From: Paragordius varius
Taxonomy: Eukaryota; Nematomorpha
Assembly (NCBI GenBank): GCA_964247055.1
Contig: OZ176054.1
Location: 6,076,001-6,140,000, forward strand
Direction: 5' to 3'
Length of the DNA stretch: 64,000 nucleotides
Shown here: positions 1-10,936 of the stretch, in pieces
How the letters are laid out: every line of letters begins with the position of its first letter
How positions within the stretch are numbered: position 1 is the stretch's first letter
Translations under genes and position numbers: made by a program
Notes under the pieces: generated by a model
Seen by the model: only the letters and a program-made list of their open reading frames with translations
The model's database searches: none
Told to the model about the DNA's origin: nothing

Positions 1-1040
1 AAATAGAATTTGAACATGACCCAAATTACTAAGCCTAACTTAGTTACCAACAGATATATTTGGGTGAACAAATATTTATTTTTAATAAAATATTAAAAAA
101 AGCTGGTTAACGTCCCCTGGTTAAAGTAATGGACAATAAAAAATATTATACAAGTTATATGCCTTGAGCAAAAACTCGTAATCGTCTGTATGCTTGATAC
201 CATTGGAATATATTTAATATGAGGGCATTTTTTAGTTTTTACATTGGTGATTAAATCTTTTCGAAATCAAATATTATTATGCCATATGTCTCAAATTACC
301 ATAAATTATTTTTAAAATTTATTAATGGCGACTGTTAATTTTTTGGATGTTATTAGCAAGCCTAAAAAGGTAAAAAAATTTTATACATAATGCATGAACG
401 TTAGCAGCGCAATTTAATTAAATTATATAACAAATTTTACGTATAAAATTATGAAATCATCTTAAGCGCTTTCAAAGTGAGCTGAATATATTTTATTGAA
501 TACACAAAACTATTGTTTGGTAAAACATTAATTAAAACACAAATATAAAATAAAATTGGAATTAGTATTCAATTATATGGGTGTAAGTTGCCAAAATTTT
601 GGCTTGGACTTAAACTCTGTTGATCAAAAATTAGAGCCAAATTACTCACCAATTTATGTTTGAAAACGTGAAATATCACTTTGGATATGAATTTAAGTTT
701 AGAGACTCATTTATTCTTTTTAGGGGTAAGGACATAAATTATATCAGGATTTGTGCAAGCTTTAACCCTCCAGGGATGACCTTCCATATAGTGTGGGAAA
801 GCGCCCTACCTAGCAAACAATACCGCCTTTAATAATCTCTCTGGATAAAGTATCAATTTGGAGCATAAATCAAATTAAGTCTTTTCAACATTTGCGCTTC
901 AAATCCGTCATGGCCAAAGCAGAATTCAAATCATGAAATATAAACAAACCATGACTTGTCATATAAAAGTGAGACCTTAAAGTGCCGTATAATGAGTCCA
1001 AGACTCTTTTGCGAAAAATAAAATGTCAATGGCTTTACAT
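1..1040. other. A+T-rich non-coding stretch
   Basis: No open frame with recognisable protein similarity is seen on either strand. The last PYROXD1 exon, which should lie downstream of its final visible donor at 2245, could be here or further left outside the window, but I could not identify it. Confidence 0.5.
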
Positions 1041-1907
1041 CAGGGCTTCGAATTCGGCCGAAAAAAGTGAAACCGGAAACAATAATGGTCGGTTCTAAAA
1101 TATAAACCGGTTGACCCGGAACCGGATTAGTTAAATTAGTGGTTCGGGAATCGTTTTTGACATATAAAACCGGTTCCTAAGCTGGCTGACATTTGATATA
1201 GCAAAATAAATTTTACATTTAAAAATCTAGCACAAAGGTAATGGAGTATATACTCTATTATTATTATTATTATCACATTTTTAGAAAAATTTCTATGGTT
1301 TAAAAAATTTAACCTTAGCGATTCCGATGTTGTCAAATACTCGAAATTAAAACAAGGGGATAGCTTCGTTCCGATAGTCATCTATTTAAAATCGGGATAG
1401 GTTATCTCCTAATTTTACTCGTTTCCAATACACTATCATACGGTTATTTTTCAGATATGATGCCCTGTAACATACTCATTTGCAACAGTTTTGTATTACA
1501 ATATGATCGTATGAATGTTGTATTGGGTAATAATATTTATAATTTATTAGCTGTCCAATAATTAAGCTATCTCCATATTAATACGTTTATAGACTCTATA
1601 TATATAAATAGGGAGCCAACTGTCATAATTAGCTCATTTTTGATCACAGGTCTATGGTTTAAAATATGATTTTGAACGGGGCTTTAAAATCAAAAATCCA
1701 TCGTAACATAGGAGTGATTTCAGATGAATCAGAAATTTATCACACGATATATTATTTTAATAAAGTATTTTAAACAATTTTAAAATTTCTTTTTTACAAA
1801 AGAAAAACTTATTTGGCCTTTGTAGCCGAAACCAAGTTAATTCCATCCCAACAGAACCGGTTTCTGCTAAAATCAAAACTGACAGTTCTGCGGGTTTCGA
1901 AGCCGTG
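1041..1907. mobile_element. Non-autonomous hAT-like transposon (MITE)
   Basis: The left end reads CAGGGCTTCGAATTCGG and the reverse complement of the right end reads CACGGCTTCGAAACCCG, a terminal inverted repeat of the hAT type. Subterminal sequence is rich in AACCGG blocks. The 8 bases outside each end (CTTTACAT and TTTGAAAT) agree at 5 of 8 positions, compatible with a worn 8-bp target duplication. No transposase is seen. Shorter relatives with the same AACCGG-rich ends lie at 47714-47933 and 62490-62629. Confidence 0.6.
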
Positions 1908-2245
1908 TTTGAAATTAAATTTAAGATAAAATTCATATGCTAAAAATATAAAATATTAAAAACTAAAAAAGTTTAAACTTTAAACTAAATTATCAAAAAA
2001 AATTTTAGGCAATGTTGGTTGCGTAAATTATAAATACAATCCAATCTCGTTATGACCTATTATTTTTTTTCTCTTTTTACTATTAGCCAATATTACTGCT
2101 TTTTGCTGCATATTATCGGCAATATGCAATAAAAAACTAGCAATGTAAACTTATTCATACCGTAATTAACACACACGAGTAGGCAATTAAATATGAACAC
2201 ACAAGTAGATTATTAATCACACAGCAATATTATGAATTCGTTTAC
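1908..2245. other. Non-coding stretch downstream of last visible PYROXD1 exon
   Basis: The sequence is A+T-rich with nothing coding recognised. It begins the intron that follows the PYROXD1 donor at 2244-2245 (minus strand). Confidence 0.4.
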
Positions 2246-5200
2246 CTAGGATCTATGTCTTCCAGTTCAGTTTCAAAGCCGGTGTAAGGGGATAAAACTA
2301 ATTCAATGTAATGATCCCGTTCTATTTGAACCATGAGCTCCCATTTTGGGATATTTTGTAATACATATTGATGGATAGGATTAAGTTCTGATATTAGCGA
2401 AGTATTGGATTCGTTTGTTTGTGTGGAAATAATGTTAAAATTTTTATCATTCTTCTCATTGGACGTGAAAAGTAATGGGTTGTATATACCCAAAAGTATA
2501 ACTTTTTCTCCAAAGAATTGTGTGGTATGAGTAAAAAGTTGGAAATAGAAGTTATCTATCACAAGGGTGGGATCACAGCTATTTTCTGTAAAAAAAATGG
2601 GTATTTAATCATTATATGTAAAAATACGGCATTTTTAATTTTATCGCTTGTTTAAATAAATCTGATAAAAAATTAATTGTGCGTAATTTCTCAAAATATA
2701 TCACGTATTGCATGAAATGATGTAAATCTAAATATGCGGGATCTTTATATATAAATATTTATAATTAAGCCATTGTAGGCATGGGTGAAACTAATATTTT
2801 TAGATAGAAGGATGGTAATACAAAAGTATTTTGGAGTCAAACACATATAGGCCCAAATAAATTACATAAACAGAACAACGAATCACAATTTTTAAGGCCT
2901 TATATAATTAACAAGTAATTTTGTAATGCTACTTTATTAACCTTATATCAGTTTCTAATAGAAAAATTTTATATCACTTAACTACAGAAATAAAACCTAA
3001 AACAAACATCATGGAGATAATTCTAAAAAGAAAGTTAACATATTTTGGTCATGTCATGCGATCGAATTCTCTGGAGAAAGATACAATGTTTGGGAAGGTA
3101 GAAGGGCAAAGGAAACGAGGCCGACCACCGATGAGGTGGTTGGATATGATAAAAGAAGAGACCAAAATGACACTGAAAGAGCTCAATATAGCGGTTAAAG
3201 ATAGAAAAAAATGGAAAGAAATAGTTAAAACTATATCCAAAAAGTCGTTTACGACTTAGGAAAAACCAACCAACCAAGCGTTTAATATGATCACTACTGT
3301 TTAGCAAGATACAATATCGTCATTTAAACCTCTCATCAACCTAACATTAATTTACAAATATTAATACTTGTCGATTATAGATTATATATCATACATGTAA
3401 CGATTTCACCTTATTTTCACTCTTTGGCCTTTGATAATACAAAAGAAGTAATAATTAGAGGCATACATTGCAAATATTAAAGCCAAAACATGTCACTATT
3501 TATACTAAAATATATTAACTTATCATAGATTGGGCTGCAGTGTAACCCATGTGATAAGCTTGATCCCATAATCTCATTTGAAACCAATTTGGCGACATTG
3601 TGTTGTTTGCGTTGCTATAATTTTCAGCATGATTGTTAATTACATAACTTGGGTAATATGTGCAAACATCCCCGGCAGCATATATGTTTGGAAGGGAAGT
3701 TTTGAAGCTTTCATCAACCTGGATTCCATAACCATCAAAAGAACATGTTTTGGGCTGAAATAAAAAATATTTTAGATTTGTTTTAAATAAATTTGACTTT
3801 ACCGAAATGTTATCTGCAATAAATTATTTTATAATCGATATTATCGATTGTGTTTCAAACTTTTTTAGAGATGTTTTTTTCAATTTCTTTTTTATCTGAT
3901 ACAGAAGGGTTTTATTCTTCTTTTAAGAAATCTATTAATCATTTTTTGTCATTTAAACAAGAAACTGCCAGTCATACGTCAATTCTATTTTTGTGCGAAC
4001 TTTTTTATTAAAGACTTGTCTTTTTCTAGTAATACCCTTTTTAAAAAATTTTGCGGATTTTGTTGTCAAAGACTATTATTTACTTTTTTTAGTAATACCC
4101 TTTTTTTAAATTGAAACTATCAACATGTTTTTCTGTTTCATTAAAATGATAATAATTATAGCTAAATAAGAACATCTTAACTGAATTGGTTATTAAGGTA
4201 AAATTCACAAAAATATAATAATAAATTCGGTTTTCAAACACATAATTAGATTATAAATATTTCAATAAAGTATTTTAACCCCCCCATAATGAACTTTTCC
4301 AAATAAACACTGGATATAAACTAATTTGAACATTCTAAATATCATGCATCCCGATTAAGAACCCCAAAATTTTTTAATCGCTTAAAGTTGAGAGCCAATA
4401 ATAAAAATGGTATTAATTATTTTTATTATTTTTTTAAATATATGTGGAATATTAATTGTTATATTCAAAATATTTCATTTTATAAATTTATCAAAAAGAG
4501 TCATTATGCGGTATTATGACATGTTTTTCCTAGAAGATCATTGTGGGGAGTCACTGTAAGCCTAATTTAAAACTGCGGATTTTTTTTCGCATAAAATATT
4601 TTTTAGTAGTATTTTGTGTGATCCAGACGGAATTAAACTACCTTTCAAAATTAGCGTGAAATATGAATATAGATTAAGGCCTATGTGAATGAATCACAGG
4701 ACTACTAATCGAGGTGAATGAGCCTTACTCATCGCGTAAAAATGGAGGAATTTTGGAGTCTGGTTTATTCAAGATTAAGGATATTACAAAAGCGTATATC
4801 TCGAGAACTAGAAAGAATTTTTGGAAGCTGACTGTATTAAATTATTTAATCTCTGTCTCTGATGGGTTATGTAAATATTGGACATGTATCAAAAAAATAT
4901 TTTTCGGGCAAATGATTACTAAAGGTTATAAGTGCTTTATTTTTATAAATTTAGGCAAGAATTGTTAGATAAAAGAGTTTATAAGCAAATCTTTCAACTG
5001 AATATTTATAATATCCTTAAATATTATAACTGCAGATATATTTTATGTCATATAAAATTTTTTCATCATCACTTAAAACTATTCTAAATGGTAATATCAT
5101 CTGGAACACTATCGAGTATTTTAAAATTTGGTTTATTTTATACATGTATCTATGCCATACTTATGATAATGGGATGGTATATCTTTGTATGGTATTTAAG

Positions 5201-7598
5201 GCATCTAAAAGCGAGAGGTAAAGCAAACCCTATGTCAGAAGATCAGACAGCTCCTATATCTAATAGTTAGGCAGAGATAGATCGGAGAAACAAATAATAA
5301 GCCACTATTTTATTAATACTTTATTTTACACAATAAATGAATATATTTTTTATATAAATATCAAAATTATATTTATAACATATAGCGATCATCCCTCGGT
5401 TGCTTAGTATCTCAAATCCGTCATTTCTTTGGCTAAAGCCTTTCAGTTCTTAAGCCTATCGCCATTGCTAAAAATATTTACGGTATTCATAAAGATGCCC
5501 GGATATCTATAAATTATTTAAACAAAACTTTTTATTAAGACCCACATATAAATCGTAAGTAGAACTGTTTTCCATGATATTGATAAAGATTTTCGAAAAT
5601 TCCGCCTCAAAAACTGAATTACCTCCCTCAAACATATGTTTTCTCATGATCCAATTCAGGTGATTGAGCTTAAAAATAAGCTCCTTCACATGGCCCCAAT
5701 AAATCTAATTTAAAACCATTTTTATCGGTATGGGTTAAAACTCTAATGTTTAATATGTGCCTTTGAAATAATTTAGTTAAAACGTGATTTTTATTATACA
5801 GAAAAGACAAAAACAAAGATTTTATAAGTTATAAAAAATAAACACTTACCGATTCTGGTGAAAATTCTATGTCTTTAGAATTAGGTAAGACACCAGTGGC
5901 ATTAATGAGGAAATCACATGTTAAGCTTTGACCGTTGGACAATGACACCAATAAATTATCTAATGTGCGATAAAAAAATATTTGTTATGCATGAATAAAA
6001 TTAACACAAAAAATTTAAACCAGAGAGTCGCATTTATGACTCGATAATTCAACGGGCCCCATTCGAAATATATATGGGCATTCTATAGATATTTTTAAAC
6101 AAAGTTGGTGTTTAAAAATAAGGTTTGATGGAACACCATCGTAAACTATCCAGCTTTTTGTAAAATAAGTATTTATTAATACAACTTTTTATAGCAAACA
6201 GACAAAGGCTGTAAAAAATAACGAACACAATATAACCATAATCTAACAATCTTAGCTAGTTCATGGATAAAATTCTAAATTACAGAAATCATGCTTAGAA
6301 ATATCCATTTTACTTTCTTTTAACATTTTTAATTATAAAATTTTGTGACTGGTAATCGAAAGCATGGACACTCTTGGTCTAAATTAATCACAAAAAATAA
6401 TTATAATTTAAAAAATTGTCATAATTTTACCTTTCATCCCGGGAACAATGTTTATAATTTCAGCATTCGTAATAAGTTGCACTGAAGAGTTTTCGTTATC
6501 TGCCAAATTTCCTCTGATATTAAGGTTCATATGCCAATTAGGGCCTAATGCACTTCCATATGTTGTTGATACCTTTAATTCGTTTGTTTGGCTTTCACTG
6601 ATCTTAATAGAATCTTGCGGAATAGTACTATAAAACAAAAAAATATTACAGAATGAATCTTTTCTTACAAGAAAATGAATTTCAAAAGGTTAACGACTAA
6701 AATACTTGATTAGGGTTACATATTCATAGAATTCAGATGGCATTTTAACAAAAAAAAATAAAAAAAACAATTTCATGTAAACCGAAAATTTCGAGTTGGA
6801 TTAAAATTTTTTTATAACGATATTCACAAAATAAATTTTATCCCGGTTAGGTAAAAACAGTTATGATTTAACGAATTTTTTACAAAAAATAAATATTTAT
6901 CATAAAATTTAATTATATACTTATAGGGTTGTATACCATTTCTTAATCTAAAAAAGTTGGCAGAACCGTCTGTTAAAAATCTTCTTGATATAGTTTCGTC
7001 CTTGATTATCCATATTATCTGACAATATCATATAATATACCTGGCAATTTTTAATTTTATAAACAAGCTCCGTAGCTATTCCACCATTTCCAGCTATACA
7101 AATAGATTTTGCACATTTTGTTTTATTAATTAAATTTTCAACGGTAGTGTTGTCTCTTAAAACTAAAATGTTGCCGTAAATGCTATCTGTGGATATATTA
7201 CATGGAATTTTCTTTGGCGAACTACCCGTGCATATACAAAGAGCATATTTGTATTTAATGGCATGCTTAGCAGTTTGTATCTGAATTTAATTGTTTTATA
7301 AACTTCTTTGGATAATGAGTTAATTTTGGTTACCTTATCGATGTAGATGTCTATTAGAGAATGCGCCTGATTATATAAATTATAATCTAATTCAACCACA
7401 TCAAATGTTTCAATATATTTTGATAACTAATAATTATATATTTATACCAACTTTAAAATAATTGCAAACTTTCTTGATGAGAGGGGTGACACTAATAAGT
7501 GCAATTCTCTTCTTTGCCAATGACTCTAAAGTTTCAGCACATGTTACGGCAGAGACCCCACCTCCAATTACTACAAAATCATATGTGATCACTTTCAT
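2246..7598 (-). CDS. PYROXD1: Pyridine nucleotide-disulfide oxidoreductase domain protein 1 (3' end missing)
   Basis: FAD-dependent class I pyridine nucleotide-disulfide oxidoreductase; in vertebrates PYROXD1 protects the tRNA ligase complex from oxidation. Exons (minus): 7452-7598, 7304-7426, 7041-7280, 6937-7018, about 6431-6630, 5850-5959, 3520-3754, 2246-2585. The start ATG at 7598 is followed at once by the FAD Rossmann fold ([12 protein letters not shown]). Exon 3 carries the NAD fold ([10 protein letters not shown]), exon 4 [10 protein letters not shown], exon 5 [10 protein letters not shown], exon 7 the second FAD motif (NIYAAGDVC) and exon 8 [11 protein letters not shown]. All align with the human protein as I know it. 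Three introns near the 5' end are only 22, 23 and 25 nt. A donor at 2244-2245 shows that a last coding exon is missing. The acceptor of exon 5 is the least certain junction; a small exon may be missed between 6640 and 6930. Confidence 0.93.
2995..3280 (+). mobile_element. 3' end of a LINE (non-LTR retrotransposon) fragment
   Basis: An 82-residue open frame (3011-3259) has the tail typical of endonuclease/reverse-transcriptase LINE proteins: [14 protein letters not shown], then [16 protein letters not shown], then a lysine-rich end. It is followed by a short ACCAACCAACC tract, as LINE 3' tails often have. Only the C-terminus is present, so this is a 5'-truncated copy, lying antisense in the PYROXD1 intron between exons 3520-3754 and 2246-2585. 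It is not a host gene. Confidence 0.85.
5088..5270 (+). CDS. Small single-pass membrane protein (tentative)
   Basis: A 60-residue open frame with one strong hydrophobic segment (about residues 9-33, [18 protein letters not shown]), a basic flank (RHLKARGK) and a short polar tail. The arrangement faintly recalls small integral membrane proteins such as SMIM13 (a GWYFVW motif at the end of the membrane helix), but the match is too short to name it. It lies antisense inside a PYROXD1 intron. An AATAAA signal follows at about 5332, which favours a real transcript. It could still be a chance ORF. Confidence 0.4.
   Translation: MVISSGTLSSILKFGLFYTCIYAILMIMGWYIFVWYLRHLKARGKANPMSEDQTAPISNS
7019..7451 (-). 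other. Three ultra-short introns of PYROXD1 (22, 23, 25 nt)
   Basis: Introns 7019-7040 (22 nt), 7281-7303 (23 nt) and 7427-7451 (25 nt), minus strand, each begin GT and end AG. Removing them gives gap-free agreement with human PYROXD1 (for example NYFK joined to LSKYIETFD, and KIKNCQ joined to IIWIIKDE). Retaining any of them breaks the frame. Donors are GTATAT, GTTTAT and GTTGGT, the last being unusual. Confidence 0.85.
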
Positions 7599-8275
7599 TC
7601 TGTAACCTGATGTGCTGGTATCGCAAATGCCAAATGCATCTATATGAACAATTAATTTTTAAATTAAGATACGTAATGTCATCGTGGACAAAAAAGTCAA
7701 AAGGTCATGAAGTGTGAAAACTACATGCGTTTAATTGGTCTATAATATCGTAGAAAGTTTTAAATATTTCAATTGCATGAAAAATTAATAATTATGTTCA
7801 ATTAACAAAAGAAAAAATTGATTAAATTTTATTGCAAATTAAAATCCATTTTACCAGAAAAATATCTTGGCTGCTGCCTTGATATTTTTGTATTTTATAT
7901 TAGCAGTTTTGATAATATATTTTTAAATAAACATAAATTTTTAATTGAACCAATTTTTTATTTTTTAACATTTTTTAAAGCACTTTTGCGTAACGAAAAA
8001 AGCGTGTTGGACATCCCTGATCTATACCACGGTTTTTTATTTTTGACAAAAATTATATGATACATTGGCTAGAAAGATTCCATATTTTGACATATGATTG
8101 AAATTTACATGTGTGCTTCTGGGTGTATAATAAAAAATTTTGAAATTAACGACGCGTTTTTGAAAAGCAATATTTTAAAAAATATGTTGAAAAAATTTGT
8201 ATCCTAGGCTTTTCTGCGTTAAAAAAACACTAACTCACATTAACGGATTTAAAATGTGTAACTATGCGTCTTATC
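7599..8275. other. 5' flank of PYROXD1; nothing else recognised
   Basis: A+T-rich; it should hold the PYROXD1 promoter and 5' UTR. A plus-strand open frame at 7818-8060 has low-complexity Phe/Lys composition and no recognisable domain. Confidence 0.4.
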
Positions 8276-9582
8276 CAGTGGTACTCAAACCGCGGCCCTA
8301 AGAGTGCTTTAAAATTGCCCTAATAAATTTTTAAAATACACAAACGAATTTTCGTTTATTTTAATATTAATTTATTTCTTTAGATTTTATTTTGATTTTT
8401 ATTTTTTACCCATTAAGAGGTAGAAATTCCCTGCATTAAAAGGATTTCAAAATTTTGGCACACATTGTTTCTGTTTCTGTTAAATTTTTACTGCATTCCT
8501 TTTGTGTATTTAAAAGCCTTTGACCCAAACTTGCATATACATATTCTTTTCATTGCTATCCTGCATCATTTATATAACTCATTTCCATAAAATATTATTC
8601 AAAACAACATCATTAAATTTCGACCCGCTTTTTTAGCATAATTCAAATTATATTCCTATTTTTTAAAAAACATAATATTTAAACATAAATTCAAAGGATG
8701 ACATCTAATGCTAGAAAACGTAATTTATCCGATGAAAATCGCTTCTTTAAAAAAGAATGGAAGAAAAATTATTTATCGTTTTAATGTTGTTACCTGCATA
8801 TATGTAAGGATAACATAATATAAAAAAATACAATATTGAAAAACATTTTACAATCCATCACCAGAAAATCATGAGGAAAGAAACGAAAAATATAAAAATA
8901 AGGAATTATATTAGAAAGAAAATCTATTATGTCCATAGCGTTCCTCCAGATATTTTCCAACACTTAAAACAATTCATGAAGAAAATATGGAATTTACCGC
9001 GGAGATTAATTGAATAGACAATCATTTATAATTATCAAATGAGAAATTTGGATTTCAAGAAAAATCTGCTTAAAACTCGTTGAAAATCCATGGCTATGGA
9101 TATATTTATAATTAAACAACTTGAGCTTCTCGGTTTTGATCAGGCGCATATCATAGATAAATTCGTAGATTTTTAAAGATTCCGATTTGCTCAAATTATC
9201 CTAACTGCTTTCCCCTTCAACTTAGAACGTGTGAGACGGCATATTCATAAATGAAGTATGTCAAGAATACATACAGAAATCGCTTAATCGATGCTCATAT
9301 GGACGTATTAAGACTGACCTGTCATGAGGCGAAACCAAATTTGTCAAAAATTATTGGTTGATATCCAAATAATTGTTGTTATCAAAATTATTATTTTTTT
9401 AAACTAAATGGTGCAAAACGAGTTTTTAGCTAGATTTAAATGCGATCTGCAAAAAATTTATTGTGCTTATAAATATGTGCATATGTGTCAAATAGCTTTG
9501 GAATATTTGCGATTATAAGGTTCATGGCCCTCGAAAAAAATATACTTTATTTGGCCCGCCAAATTTTTTGGTGAGTACCACT
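8276..9582 (+). mobile_element. Decayed hAT transposon (ZBED5/Charlie-like)
   Basis: The left end is CAGTGGTACTCAAACCGCGG and the right end, reverse-complemented, is AGTGGTACTCACC, typical hAT terminal repeats. A target duplication is visible: GTCTTATC on the left, GTCTTATA on the right. Inside are transposase remnants: a start-like block at 8697 (MTSNARKRNLSDENRFFKKE) as in BED-finger hAT proteins, a later YNIEKHFTIHH block, and near 9250 the C-terminal dimerisation-type end (YRNRLIDAHMDVLRLTC). The middle is deleted and there are stops, so the copy is non-functional: about 1.3 kb against the usual 2.5-4 kb. Confidence 0.85.
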
Positions 9583-10215
9583 GTCTTATACCATACTAGC
9601 TGGCCTTGTCAAGCTTCGCTGACTTAGCTTCATCAATAATTATTTTTATTGCAATAAATAGAAAATAATTAAACCTAACATTATTTCAATAAAAAGAATG
9701 GCTAAATCATTCTTCGGGGTTTTGCATACCTTTCAATATTGTACCCGTACAAAATTATTCATATTATAATTGACCCTTATTAAAGTTCCTATTCAACTAT
9801 CATTGGATTTATTAAAATTATTAACAAAATATTCAAATGCTTTATTAGGAGATTGCTTTCGCCTATATGAAACTGAATTCATTGGATTAAAAAAGATAAT
9901 ATATCCCATTTATAAGAGAAAGTATGAGAATATGAATATACGAATCCTTAAAATTTACGATATCATAATTTGGTGGCGTATCTTATATATAAAAAAGCGC
10001 TCAGCAATCAAATAAGTAAGATCGGTAAAAGAATTAATATTTTTATATGCCGAAAAATATATTTTTATGAATATTTTTTGCAAAAAAACGTGATTTTAAA
10101 CTAGCAGCTAATTATAGTGGCTATCAAAACAGCAGCTTTGCCAATTTAAATATATTTAATGTTATTAAAAATGCCTTTATTTATATAAAAATAGTAAGAT
10201 TAATAATTCCCAAAA
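9583..10215. other. Non-coding stretch
   Basis: No gene recognised. The open frame at 9770-10015 (plus) is Ile/Lys/Tyr-rich, as expected of random A+T-rich DNA, and shows no domain. Confidence 0.4.
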
Positions 10216-10672
10216 AATATAAGAATTAAGACATATAAATAATCGGAAATTTTGCAATTATTATAGAAATGCATCAGTATATCCAACATCATTATCAATT
10301 AATATTCCAATCGAGGATTCAATGGGTCGCTTACCTGCTGGGGTTAGCAAACCTATCTTTACACAATGTTCTTTTCGTACAAACAAATGCCTTGGATTAG
10401 CTTTCTGCTAGAATACCAGTTCATTATATTTTGATCCCGTTGAATATTATTTGCGCCCGCACGAAAAGTTAAAAACACAGTATAACTTAGCTCATGTTCT
10501 CCATTAGGCACTTTGTCGTGATAAATATTTTGTGCGTTTTAGATGGCATCATCGATTGTGGTTTTAAATGAGGGCACTAAGTTATTTTATCGAAATAGGT
10601 TCTACAGTGGAGTATAACACAATGCACACAAAAAATTATCTCGATATATATATAATCCGATAGAAAGTATCA
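10216..10672. repeat. Upstream copy of a ~450-bp direct repeat
   Basis: This sequence is nearly identical to 14999-15466, including the long shared stretch from TTGGATTAGCTTTCTGCTAG onward. It stops exactly at the 5' LTR, after CCGATAGAAAGTATCA, which is also the start of the foldback family described at 15450-16775. Confidence 0.85.
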
Positions 10673-10936
10673 TGATAGATTAGAATACATCAAGTTAGCT
10701 AACCTTAGACGAGACCAATTTATATATTAGATTTAAATACATTTTGATAACCTTTTATATATGAGTTAAACTATTGTATCAATTTTGTATTTAACCTGCA
10801 CACGTTATTTAACCTTGGTTTACATGTAAATATTATATTTACAAAAAGTATATAAACATCGCAAACTGTATATAGTTTAGTTTTTGCATTTTATCTCAAT
10901 AAATATTATTGTTTTACGGTTTCTCGATTTCCTACA
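10673..10936 (+). repeat. 5' LTR
   Basis: 264 bp, TGATAG...CCTACA; it pairs with the 3' LTR at about 97% identity by eye. It contains an AATAAA-type signal near its end. Confidence 0.92.

Noticed and set aside
3035-3307. Minus-strand open frames over the LINE fragment
   Set aside because: Shadow of the plus-strand LINE protein end.
890-5440. Shared phrase CAAATCCGTCAT near 905 and 5415 as a SINE
   Set aside because: Similarity is limited to about a dozen bases, with no tRNA-like promoter boxes or tail.
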